Positions 33,412 through 40,517 of a stretch of 64,000 bases of DNA are shown here, piece by piece. The stretch lies in contig NZ_JAKKFI010000103.1 in the NCBI RefSeq assembly GCF_022230955.1, positions 1-64,000 of the forward strand. The letters are read 5' to 3'. Both the position numbers and the translations under genes were made by a program. Within the stretch, counting starts at the first letter, position 1, and each line of letters starts with the position of its first letter. Below the pieces are notes generated by a model. That model ran no database searches, was not told where the DNA came from, and worked only from the letters and a program-made list of their open reading frames with translations. The stretch is from Micromonospora cabrerizensis. GTDB lineage: Bacteria > Actinomycetota > Actinomycetes > Mycobacteriales > Micromonosporaceae.

Positions 33412-33431
33412 CTGCCCCGCTCGCGGGGCAG
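33412..33431. terminator. hairpin downstream of lycopene cyclase
   Basis: ctgccccg pairs with cggggcag across ctcg, 30 bases after the stop of the lycopene cyclase gene on the - strand. It is short but GC-rich. Confidence 0.5.
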
Positions 33432-33461
33432 CTCGACAGGCGACGCAGGACACCACGCCGG

Positions 33462-34730
33462 TCAGGTCGGGCGGGGTGCCCCACCCGCACCGGGCTCCGA
33501 GCCCAGCGGGTCGCCCACCACGGCGGGTGGAACGGCCGGTGCCGGGCGGGTCGGGCGCAGCCGGTCGCGGACGCGGTGCGCCGCGTCGCCAGCGGTGGCG
33601 GCGATCATCGGCAGCAGCCGGGTCGAATTCATGATCGCGACCTCCTCGGCCGGGGTCGTGACGCCGTCGAGGAAGCGCAGCACCCGCTCGGCCGGGTTGC
33701 GGTCGAAGAGCCGGTCGAAGAAATCCGGACCGCCGACTCCGCCCCGGTCCAGCGCCCGCAGGGCCACCGCGTCCATCCACCGGTGCCGGCGCGGGTACGC
33801 CGCCTGCGGCACCGGCGGCCGTCCCGCCGCGAGGGCACGGGCCACCTGGTCGGCCTGGCGGTACATGGCGGAGAAGGTGAAGCCGGTGGAGGGCCGGGTC
33901 GCACCACCGGCCGTACCCAGCCGGACCACCCGGGGTGACGGCCGGGCCGAGAACGGCGCGTCGGTCATCGGGATCACCCCGTTCTCCACCTCGCGCACGC
34001 GCAGCCCGGTCGGGTCCAGACCGAGCAGGTCCCGGTACCCGGCCAGCGCCGCGTCGTACCCGGCGTCGGTGAGCAGGTCGGGTGAGAACTCGGTGTACTC
34101 GACCAGGGCGTACCGGTCACTCACCGGCAGCACGTACCCGAACGAGACACCCCGGGGCGGCTGCGGGGTGCGAAAGTCCATCAGCACCGCGCGCGCCGGG
34201 TCGAAGGCGGGCCGCTCGGCCTCCAGCCACCAGCCGCGGAAGTGCTGCAACCAGGTCGTCCGCCCCGCTCGCGCCGGTGGGCGGGGGCGGGAGTCGAGCA
34301 CCCAACCGGCCCGTACGGCCCGCCCGTCGCCGGTGCGCACCAGCACCCGCGTGCCGTCGTCGGTCACCGTCTCGGCCGGTGCGACGATCCGGATGGCGTC
34401 GAGGCGGCGCTCGGCTGCGGCAGCCCGGTCGTAGACCGGGCCGGAGCGGAGCATGGCGTACCTCAGCGGGGTCAGGTCCAGGACGCGACGCCGGGCCGTC
34501 GTCGCGACCTCGACCTGCTGCCAGCTCGCGCTGAGCAGCGGGTCCAGGTCGGTGCCCGGGTGGCCCCAGAACGCCCAGGTGCGGTCCTGACCGCGTCGGC
34601 GGACCGGATCGACGACGGCGATGCGCAGGCCCCGGACGCCGTGGCGATCCAGTGCGGCGAGCAGCAACGACGCCGCGCCGCCACCGCCGAGCAGCGCGAG
34701 GTCGACGTCGAGCGGCGCGGAATCGGTCAC
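33462..34730 (-). CDS. lycopene cyclase-family flavoprotein
   Basis: A 422-residue FAD-dependent enzyme of the CrtY/CrtL lycopene beta-cyclase family, which folds the linear carotenoid ends into beta-ionone rings. N-terminal dinucleotide motif LLGGGGAASLLLAAL, DRTWAFWG, the conserved GVSFGYVLPVSDRYALVEYTEFS with the acidic active-site region, GVIPMTD and RLGTAGGATRPSTGFTF are in the expected order. GTG 34730 is the start that leaves a normal N terminus; the longer frame runs back through the divergent gene. No other carotenoid gene is in the window. It diverges from the ArsR-SRPBCC gene. Confidence 0.85.
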   Translation of the reverse strand: MTDSAPLDVDLALLGGGGAASLLLAALDRHGVRGLRIAVVDPVRRRGQDRTWAFWGHPGTDLDPLLSASWQQVEVATTARRRVLDLTPLRYAMLRSGPVYDRAAAAERRLDAIRIVAPAETVTDDGTRVLVRTGDGRAVRAGWVLDSRPRPPARAGRTTWLQHFRGWWLEAERPAFDPARAVLMDFRTPQPPRGVSFGYVLPVSDRYALVEYTEFSPDLLTDAGYDAALAGYRDLLGLDPTGLRVREVENGVIPMTDAPFSARPSPRVVRLGTAGGATRPSTGFTFSAMYRQADQVARALAAGRPPVPQAAYPRRHRWMDAVALRALDRGGVGGPDFFDRLFDRNPAERVLRFLDGVTTPAEEVAIMNSTRLLPMIAATAGDAAHRVRDRLRPTRPAPAVPPAVVGDPLGSEPGAGGAPRPT

Positions 34731-34798
34731 CGCACCACGCTGCCACACCGCCGCGCTCGGGCGCGCGTCACCACCCGACGCCCCGCTCAGGGCACCAA

Positions 34799-34851
34799 TT
34801 GACAGGCAACCGCAGAGTTGCCTATGTTGACAGGCAACCGCTTGGTTGCCT
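34799..34851 (+). promoter_or_regulatory. promoter with two identical ArsR-type operators
   Basis: TTGACA (34799-34804) and TATGTT (34823-34828, 18-base spacer) form a strong promoter. AGGCAAC-N6-GTTGCCT occurs twice, at 34804-34823 and 34832-34851, 28 bases apart, the first covering the spacer and the second the region of the start site. A second TTGACA overlaps the second operator at 34827-34832. The ATG is 15 bases further on with ggagg before it. Confidence 0.8.
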
Positions 34852-34865
34852 TTAACGGAGGGTCG

Positions 34866-35678
34866 ATGGACGACGCGTTCCGGGCGCTGGCCGATCCCAG
34901 CCGGCGTCGACTGCTCGACCGGCTCAACGACCGCAACGGCCAGACCCTGCGGGAGCTCTGTGACGGGCTGGCGACGAGTCGGCAGGCGGTCAGCAAGCAC
35001 CTCGCAGTGCTGGAGGCGGCCCACCTCGTCACAAGCGTTCGGCGCGGTCGGGAGAAGGTGCACTACCTCAACGCCGCGCCGATCAACGCCATCGCCGACA
35101 GATGGCTCAGCCGATACGACCGCGAGCGAGCCGCCGCGCTCGCCGACCTGAGCACCGCATTGGAGCGACAGCCCATGGAGAGTCCCGCCTTCGTCTACAC
35201 CACCTACGTCAGGACCACCCCGCAGCGGCTCTGGGCCGCGCTCACCGAACCGGCCTTCACCCGCCGCTACTGGGGTGGGGTCGCGCTGGCGTCCGACTGG
35301 CAGGTCGGATCGCCGGTGTTGTGGCAGGACACGCCGGACGGCGAGCCACGCGATCTCGGTCAGCGGGTGCTCGTCGCCGAGCCGTACCGTCGCCTGTCGT
35401 ACAGCTGGCACGGCTTCCAGCCGGAGCACGCCGAACACTTCGGCTGGTCACCCGAGCAACTGGCCAGCCGGCTCGGTGAGCGTCGGTCGACGGTGACCTT
35501 CGAGATCGAGCCACACGGCGACGAGGCCGTCCGGCTGACCGTCATCCACGACGACTTCTCCCCCGACAGCGAGATGCACCGGGCGATCAGCGGGCAGCTC
35601 GACGGCAGCGGTGGCTGGCCGGAGCTGCTGGCCAGCCTCAAGACCCTGCTGGAGACCGGCGAGCCGATCCCCGCGTAA
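34866..35678 (+). CDS. ArsR-type regulator fused to SRPBCC (AHSA1) domain
   Basis: A 270-residue two-domain protein. Residues 1-95 form an ArsR winged helix (DDAFRALADPSRRRLLDRLN, LATSRQAVSKHLAVLEAAHLV, REKVHYLNA). Residues 105-270 form an AHSA1/START-like SRPBCC domain (YTTYVRTTPQRLWAALTEPAFTRRYW, GW..LLASLKTLLETG), which usually has a hydrophobic ligand cavity, so ligand sensing within one chain is likely. ATG 34866 follows ggagg; upstream in-frame ATG 34818 lies inside the operators and is rejected. The two perfect inverted repeats upstream point to autoregulation. Confidence 0.88.
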   Translation: MDDAFRALADPSRRRLLDRLNDRNGQTLRELCDGLATSRQAVSKHLAVLEAAHLVTSVRRGREKVHYLNAAPINAIADRWLSRYDRERAAALADLSTALERQPMESPAFVYTTYVRTTPQRLWAALTEPAFTRRYWGGVALASDWQVGSPVLWQDTPDGEPRDLGQRVLVAEPYRRLSYSWHGFQPEHAEHFGWSPEQLASRLGERRSTVTFEIEPHGDEAVRLTVIHDDFSPDSEMHRAISGQLDGSGGWPELLASLKTLLETGEPIPA

Positions 35679-35872
35679 CCCGCCGGCGACCGGCGGATGG
35701 TGGACAGCCGACGCCATACCTCGCCATCGACCCAGCGGCGACAGCCCGGCCGGAGCGGACATCGATCGGAGTCCCGGTGCCGGTCGGGCCGTCCGGGCCT
35801 TTCCGCAGCTCTCCCCGCCTTCGGGTGGACACGTGACGGCAACGAGGAATTCTCATTTTCACCTGATCGTGG

Positions 35873-35895
35873 GCCCAACCCACCTAGTGTTGGGC
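35873..35895. promoter_or_regulatory. inverted repeat before the surface protein gene
   Basis: gcccaac (35873-35879) and gttgggc (35889-35895) are perfect inverted repeats around ccacctagt; TAGTGT (35885-35890) inside could be a -10. A short AT-rich tract (ggaattctcattttc) precedes it, fitting a promoter for the 35975 gene. The 296-bp gap 35679-35974 shows nothing else. Confidence 0.4.
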
Positions 35896-35974
35896 ACACC
35901 GGTGCTAGTCACGGAGTTGGCCACCCGAACGACGTCCCACGCAGTCAGCGGACGAAAAGTGAGGGAAGACGCGT

Positions 35975-36460
35975 ATGAAGGTCTCAACAGCACTCTGCTC
36001 GGCGGCGCTCGGCGTGGGCCTCGGCACGCTCCTGCTGCCAGGCGCCGCACTGGCCGACACCACGGTGTCACCGGCCACCACCCCGGTCGGTGGGACCGTC
36101 GTGCTCACCGCGACGACCTGCAACCCGAAGTCGGGTGACGCCCTCTTCCGGGTCACCGGCCCCAACCGCGATCAGAACGTCCGATCCACCACGGCCGCCG
36201 CCGGCGGCGGGCTCAGCGCCGAACTCTTCACCGCCGGGTTCACCCTGGGCACGTACACGGTGGCGGCGACCTGCGGCGACGGCAGTTCGGCCGGCACGGC
36301 CACGTTCACCGTCACCCCGATCGGCGGCGCACCCGCCGGTTCCGGCGGCGACAGCCGCGACACCGGCACCCTGGCCGCCGGCGGCACGCTGCTCGGCACC
36401 GCCCTGGCCGGCGCGGTGATCCTGATCCGCCGGCGACGTCCGGTGTCCACTGTCGCCTGA
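35975..36460 (+). CDS. small secreted, membrane-anchored Ig-like surface protein
   Basis: A 161-residue protein with a signal peptide (residues 1-27, LGVGLGTLLLPGAALA), one beta-sandwich-like domain (TVSPATTPVGGTVVLTATTC to ATFTVTP, with two cysteines that may bond), a Gly/Ser linker, and a C-terminal helix (LAAGGTLLGTALAGAVILI) followed by RRRRP. This is the layout of sortase substrates, yet no LPxTG or LAxTG motif is visible, so it may simply be membrane-anchored. ATG 35975 follows gaggga. It lies 87 bases before the class F sortase gene, separated by a hairpin. Confidence 0.75.
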   Translation: MKVSTALCSAALGVGLGTLLLPGAALADTTVSPATTPVGGTVVLTATTCNPKSGDALFRVTGPNRDQNVRSTTAAAGGGLSAELFTAGFTLGTYTVAATCGDGSSAGTATFTVTPIGGAPAGSGGDSRDTGTLAAGGTLLGTALAGAVILIRRRRPVSTVA

Positions 36461-36486
36461 TCGGCGACTGCTCCATCCCTGAGGAC

Positions 36487-36521
36487 GGGTGCCCGCACCG
36501 GTGACACCGGCGCGGGCACCC
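36487..36521 (+). terminator. hairpin between surface protein and sortase genes
   Basis: gggtgcccgc pairs perfectly with 36512-36521; the inner bases form a second short ccgg/ccgg pairing. It could be a terminator or partial attenuator that makes the surface protein more abundant than the sortase. Confidence 0.6.
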
Positions 36522-36547
36522 GGACGATCCAGCGCGGAGGTGCCCAC

Positions 36548-37159
36548 GTGTGGTGGCGGCGGACCCTACCGGCCGTGGTGGCCCTGCTCGGCGTGACCGG
36601 GCTGGGGCTGATCACCGTCGGCCTCACCGCCGACCCGGCGCGGCCACCGCGACCGCCGGCCGACGCGCCGCGACGCACCCATCCCGCACCGGACCTGGCG
36701 CCGCTGTCCCGCGCCGCGCCGGTCCGGGTGCAGATCACCGCCATCGGCGTACGCGCCGAGGTCGTCCCGGTCGGCGCGGACGCCGCCGGGGTGCTGGAGG
36801 TGCCACCACTGGACAAGCCCGCCCTCGCCGGGTGGTACCGGCACGGGGTGAGCCCCGGCGAGACCGGCAACGCCGTCCTGGTGGGACACGTCGACTCACC
36901 GGCCGGTCCGGCCGTCTTCTTCGACCTCGGTCGGCTGCGCGCCGGCCAGCAGATCCAGGTCACCCGCGCCGACGCGCAGGTCGCCACGTTCACGGTCGAC
37001 GACGTCCAGTCGTACCCCAAGGACAGCTTTCCCAGCACGCTGGTCTACGGCCCGGCGGACGCGGCCGGGCTGCGCCTCATCACCTGCGGCGGCCGGTTCG
37101 ACGCCTCGACCGGCAACTACGTCGACAACGTCGTCGTCTTCGCCACCCGCACGGCCTGA
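36548..37159 (+). CDS. class F sortase
   Basis: A 203-residue membrane-anchored cysteine transpeptidase. An N-terminal helix (TLPAVVALLGVTGLGLITVGL) is followed by a Pro-rich spacer and the sortase barrel: VRVQITAIGVRAEVVPVG, the histidine in VGHVDS (His114), the catalytic cysteine in LITCGG (Cys180) and the arginine close by (Arg183). This short H...C-GGR layout is the class F type of actinobacteria. Natural substrates of class F enzymes are poorly known. GTG 36548 follows gcggagg. The neighbouring 35975 protein is a candidate partner. Confidence 0.88.
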   Translation: MWWRRTLPAVVALLGVTGLGLITVGLTADPARPPRPPADAPRRTHPAPDLAPLSRAAPVRVQITAIGVRAEVVPVGADAAGVLEVPPLDKPALAGWYRHGVSPGETGNAVLVGHVDSPAGPAVFFDLGRLRAGQQIQVTRADAQVATFTVDDVQSYPKDSFPSTLVYGPADAAGLRLITCGGRFDASTGNYVDNVVVFATRTA

Positions 37160-37322
37160 CTCGCCCGCCCGCCTGAGCCACCCGGCACGGGCTGAGACAG
37201 CCGCACCGCCTCAGCCACCGCCCCGCTGTCGGGAGCCGGACCCTGCTCGGCAGAATGCGGTGGCACCATCCCTGCGGGCACACCGCGAACGGGGGCGTGC
37301 GCGGGCGACGGGGAGGCACGCG

Positions 37323-38423
37323 GTGGATCAGCGACCGGTACGGGACCGGGCCGGTCAGGGCGTACGCGCGCTGGCCCGTCGACTGCTCGGCCGGCCCGAG
37401 GGTGTCGCGCCCAGCCCCCGCCGGTCCAATCCGGACGCGGTGGTCGACTGCGCCGTCTACGTCAACGGTCAGCGCGAGCCCGGTCGACCGCACTACGCCG
37501 ACGCGTACGCCCGCGCGCGGCACGCTCGCGACGCCTTCGTGTGGCTGGGACTGCACGACCCGGGCCCGGCCGTGCTCGCCGCGGTGGGACGCACCTTCGG
37601 CCTGGACGAGCTGACCGTCGAACAGGCGCTCGCCGACGGGCACCGACCCACCGTGCAACGCCACGGGTCGGTCACGCTGCTGGTGCTGCGCACCGCCGGG
37701 TACGTGGAGCACGACGAGCTGACCGAGACCTCCGAGGTCATCGACACCGGCGACGTGATGGTGCTGCTCGGGGACCGGTTCGCCATCACGGTGCGGCACG
37801 GCGCTGCCGGGGCGCTGCGGACCGTCCGCGCCGACATCGAGGGCCGCCCCACGCTGCTGGCCGCCGGCCCGTGGGCGGTGGCCTACGCGGTGTGCGCCCG
37901 GATGGTCGACTCCTACCTGGAGGTGGCCGGGCACGTGGAACGGGACCTGGAACGGGTCGAGGAGGCGGTGTTCGCCCGCGACCGCTCGGCCGACATCCAG
38001 CACATCTACCAGCTCAAACGGGAGGTGGTGGAGTTCAAGCGGGCGGTCCTGCCGTTGCAGGCGCCGATGCGGACGCTGCTCGACCCCGACGGCCCGCCCC
38101 GCGCCCTGCACCGCTGGTTCGTCGACGTCGACGGCCGGCTGAGCAGGGCGGTGGACCGGGTGGCCGCGTACGACGACCTGCTCACCTCGATCGTCCAGTC
38201 GCGACTGGCGCAGCTCGCCGTGGAGCAGAACAACGACATGCGCAAGATCGCGGCCTGGGCGGCGATCGCGGCCACCCAGACCGGCATCGCCGGCATCTAC
38301 GGCATGAACTTCGACCACATGCCGGAGCTGGCCTGGCGCTACGGCTACGCCGGCGCCCTCGCCCTGATGGCGGCGGCCGCCCTGTTCCTGTACCGGCTGT
38401 TCCGCCGCTCCGGCTGGCTCTGA
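37323..38423 (+). CDS. corA: CorA-family magnesium/cobalt transporter
   Basis: A 366-residue divalent-cation channel. The large N-terminal cytoplasmic domain (FVWLGLHDP, EHDELTETSEVIDTGDVMVLLGDRFAITVRHG) leads to the long stalk helix (ERDLERVEEAVFARDRS, IYQLKREVVEFKRAVLPL) and two C-terminal membrane helices with the signature YGMNFDHMPEL between them. These features define the pore-forming pentamer family. GTG 37323 lies six bases after gggagg; an upstream extension is not conserved. The following intergenic region is filled with a 19-bp repeat. Confidence 0.92.
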   Translation: MDQRPVRDRAGQGVRALARRLLGRPEGVAPSPRRSNPDAVVDCAVYVNGQREPGRPHYADAYARARHARDAFVWLGLHDPGPAVLAAVGRTFGLDELTVEQALADGHRPTVQRHGSVTLLVLRTAGYVEHDELTETSEVIDTGDVMVLLGDRFAITVRHGAAGALRTVRADIEGRPTLLAAGPWAVAYAVCARMVDSYLEVAGHVERDLERVEEAVFARDRSADIQHIYQLKREVVEFKRAVLPLQAPMRTLLDPDGPPRALHRWFVDVDGRLSRAVDRVAAYDDLLTSIVQSRLAQLAVEQNNDMRKIAAWAAIAATQTGIAGIYGMNFDHMPELAWRYGYAGALALMAAAALFLYRLFRRSGWL

Positions 38424-38470
38424 CCCCTCCCCGGTAGGCCTGACCGCCCCGACCGGCCCCGACGGTCCTC

Positions 38471-38556
38471 CGGCCGGCCCCGACCGTCTCGGCCGGCCCC
38501 GACCGCCCCGGCCGGCCCCGACCGCCCCGGCCGGCCCCGACCGCCCGGGCCGGCTT
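38471..38556. repeat. 19-bp GC-rich tandem repeat
   Basis: cggccggccccgaccgcc recurs every 19 bases (38471, 38490, 38509, 38528) with a degenerate fifth copy from about 38547 and weaker copies just upstream. It starts about 50 bases after the corA stop. Confidence 0.85.
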
Positions 38557-38707
38557 GATCGACTCGGGTTCCTTGAAGTCGGGGTGTCGGACCCTCCCGG
38601 ATACCGCGACTTCCCTGAAGGCGAGTGGATCACGCAAGGACCGCGTGCCGCACCGACCGGCGGGAGCCGTCGCCGGTCGATGCCCGGCGGTGGGGCAGGA
38701 TGGCGAC

Positions 38708-39127
38708 GTGGGTAAGGGTGCGGGACGCCGACGGGCGAACACGACGGCGGGACGGGCCTGCCCGTGCGGTTCCGGCCACGCGTACGCGGACTGCTGCGCC
38801 CCGGCGCACGGCGGCGACAGCCCGGCGGCGACGGCCGAGGCGCTGATGCGCTCCCGGTTCAGTGCCTTCGCCCTCGGCGACACCGGCTACCTGCTGCGCA
38901 GCTGGCACTCCTCGACCCGGCCCGCCGCTCTGGAGCTCGACCCGGGGCAGCGGTGGACCCGACTGGAGATCGTCAGGACCGAGCGGGGCGGCCTGCTCGA
39001 CACCGCCGGCACGGTGACGTTCCACGCCCACTACCGGGCCGCGGGACGGCCCGGCACCCTGACCGAGCACAGCCGGTTCGTCCGCGAGGACGGCCGATGG
39101 GTCTACGTCGACGGTGACCAACCCTGA
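38708..39127 (+). CDS. YchJ-like SEC-C zinc-motif protein
   Basis: A 139-residue protein of the YchJ/UPF0225 type. The N-terminal SEC-C-like metal motif reads CPCGSGHAYADCCAP (about residues 18-32), and the C-terminal NTF2-like domain carries ALMRSRFSAFALGDTGYLLRSWH and the typical TVTFHAHYR...SRFVREDGRWVYVDGD. The cellular role is not known; SEC-C motifs resemble the zinc motif of SecA. GTG 38708 is preceded by aggatgg. It is probably monocistronic. Confidence 0.82.
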   Translation: MGKGAGRRRANTTAGRACPCGSGHAYADCCAPAHGGDSPAATAEALMRSRFSAFALGDTGYLLRSWHSSTRPAALELDPGQRWTRLEIVRTERGGLLDTAGTVTFHAHYRAAGRPGTLTEHSRFVREDGRWVYVDGDQP

Positions 39128-39141
39128 CTGTCGAATTGGCG

Positions 39142-39317
39142 TAGGATCTCCTTGGCGTCGTCCTACGCCGCACCTCCCTCCCGGCGCTCACGCCGCCGGC
39201 AACGCGGAGGCAAAGGGGGCCCGGAGCCCTCGGGACGTGGTGCCACATGCCCCACTCCGGCGGGGTCGACGGGAGCGTGAGTCCCGGTGACCGTGCCGTT
39301 GACCGGGAGCATGTGTG
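39142..39317 (+). promoter_or_regulatory. promoter and long structured leader of SRPBCC gene
   Basis: TAGGAT at about 39144-39149 could serve as a -10, giving a leader of about 160 bases. The leader contains several possible hairpins (ggcgtagga with tcctacgcc; gcccc-actccggc-ggggt; acggga-gcgtga-gtcccggt) and a ccggcaacgcggaggcaaagg segment. It matches no riboswitch class I know. Confidence 0.35.
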
Positions 39318-40088
39318 ATGACCAACCAGAGATCGTTCAAGGCCCGGGTCCGCACCCGGATGCAGAAGACCGGCGAAAGTTACACCGCCGCCCGCCGGCA
39401 CCTGATCAACAAGGCCACCGAGCCGGCCACGACCCTGACCGCCGAGCCGGCCACGACCCTGACCGCCGAGCCGGCCACCGCCCTGGCCGCCGAGCCGGCC
39501 ACGGCCCCGTCTCCCTCGTCCGCCGCGGCGCAGACCGAGCGGATCGCCGACGACCTGATCCGCGCCCGGACCGGCCGCGGCTGGGCCGACTGGTTCGCCC
39601 TGCTCGACGCCGCGACCGCCACCGAGCTGACCCACACCCAGATCGCCCGCCACCTGGTCACCGAGCACGAGGTGCCGGGCTGGTGGTCACAGACCATCAC
39701 CGTCGGGTACGAGCAGGCACGCGGCCTGCGCGCGCCGGGTCAACGACGCGGCGGTGGCTTCGAGGCCAGCGCGAGCCGCACGGTGGCCGTGCCGGCGCTG
39801 CGCCTGTTCGAGGCGTTCGCCGACGAGACGGCACGCGCCCGCTGGCTGCCCGACGTCGAGCTGCGCGTCCGCACCGCCACCGCGCCGCGCAGTTTCCGGG
39901 CCGACTGGGCCGGTGGCCCGACCCGGATCGTCGTCGGCTTCGACGCTGTCGGCGAGTCGAAGGCCCGGGTCAGCGTGCTGCACGAGAAGCTGACCGGAGC
40001 CGAGCAGGCCGCCGAGCTGAAGGCGTACTGGCGGGAGCGGCTCGCCGCGTTGAAGGCCCTGCTCGAGTCGAACGGAGACCACCGATGA
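39318..40088 (+). CDS. SRPBCC-domain protein with RMQKTGESYT N terminus
   Basis: A 256-residue protein. The N terminus SFKARVRTRMQKTGESYTAARRHL is a short basic helical motif found at the start of many actinobacterial proteins. It is followed by four near-identical EPATTLTA-type repeats (direct DNA repeats about 39420-39500) and a middle helical region resembling DUF4287 (WADWFALLDA, THTQIARHLV, GWWSQTITVGYEQARGL). The C-terminal SRPBCC-like part begins SASRTVAVPALRLFEAFADE and ends LKAYWRERLAALKALLE. ATG 39318 follows gggag. The stop overlaps the VOC start as ATGA. Function unknown. Confidence 0.7.
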   Translation: MTNQRSFKARVRTRMQKTGESYTAARRHLINKATEPATTLTAEPATTLTAEPATALAAEPATAPSPSSAAAQTERIADDLIRARTGRGWADWFALLDAATATELTHTQIARHLVTEHEVPGWWSQTITVGYEQARGLRAPGQRRGGGFEASASRTVAVPALRLFEAFADETARARWLPDVELRVRTATAPRSFRADWAGGPTRIVVGFDAVGESKARVSVLHEKLTGAEQAAELKAYWRERLAALKALLESNGDHR

Positions 40089-40471
40089 CCATGACGTTCA
40101 TCAACCTGCCGGTGCGCGACCTGACCACCGCCGCCGAGTTCTACCGGGCGCTCGGGTTCAGCAGCGACCAGGCAGACCTGGACGGGGACACCATGGTCCT
40201 CACCGTCTCCGACAACACTCGGCTGGTGCTGCACCTCCGCTCCGGCTTCGAGTCGTACACCGGGGTCGCCGCGACGGACACGGAGACCAGCCGGGAGGTC
40301 GTCGTCGGGCTGTCGGCGCAGAGCCGCGAGCAGGTCGACGAGCTGGTCGACAAGGCGGCGGTCGCCGGCGGGCAGTCGCTCGGGCCGGGGATGGCCAACG
40401 GGCCCATGTACATGCGCGGTTTCCGCGACCTCGACGGCCACCAGTGGTCGTTCCTGCACATGGCCGGCTGA
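40085..40471 (+). CDS. VOC-family protein
   Basis: A 128-residue glyoxalase-fold protein: FINLPVRDLTTAAEFYRALGF opens the first module, VVVGLSAQSREQVDELVDKAAVAGG and YMRGFRDLDGHQWSFLHM close the second, with the metal-site Glu replaced (the last strand lacks the usual Glu) and His present. It is like PhnB/lactoylglutathione-lyase-like proteins of unknown substrate. It begins by ATGA overlap with the SRPBCC gene, so the two are made together, and ends before a 15-bp hairpin. Confidence 0.8.
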   Translation: MTMTFINLPVRDLTTAAEFYRALGFSSDQADLDGDTMVLTVSDNTRLVLHLRSGFESYTGVAATDTETSREVVVGLSAQSREQVDELVDKAAVAGGQSLGPGMANGPMYMRGFRDLDGHQWSFLHMAG

Positions 40472-40477
40472 CCGTGC

Positions 40478-40513
40478 GGCCCGGCGGCGGCCTCCTCGGG
40501 CCGCCGCCGGGCC
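40478..40513. terminator. bidirectional hairpin terminator
   Basis: ggcccggcggcggcc pairs perfectly over 15 bp with 40499-40513 around tcctcg, between the convergent VOC and MFS genes. Confidence 0.85.
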
Positions 40514-40517
40514 CCGG

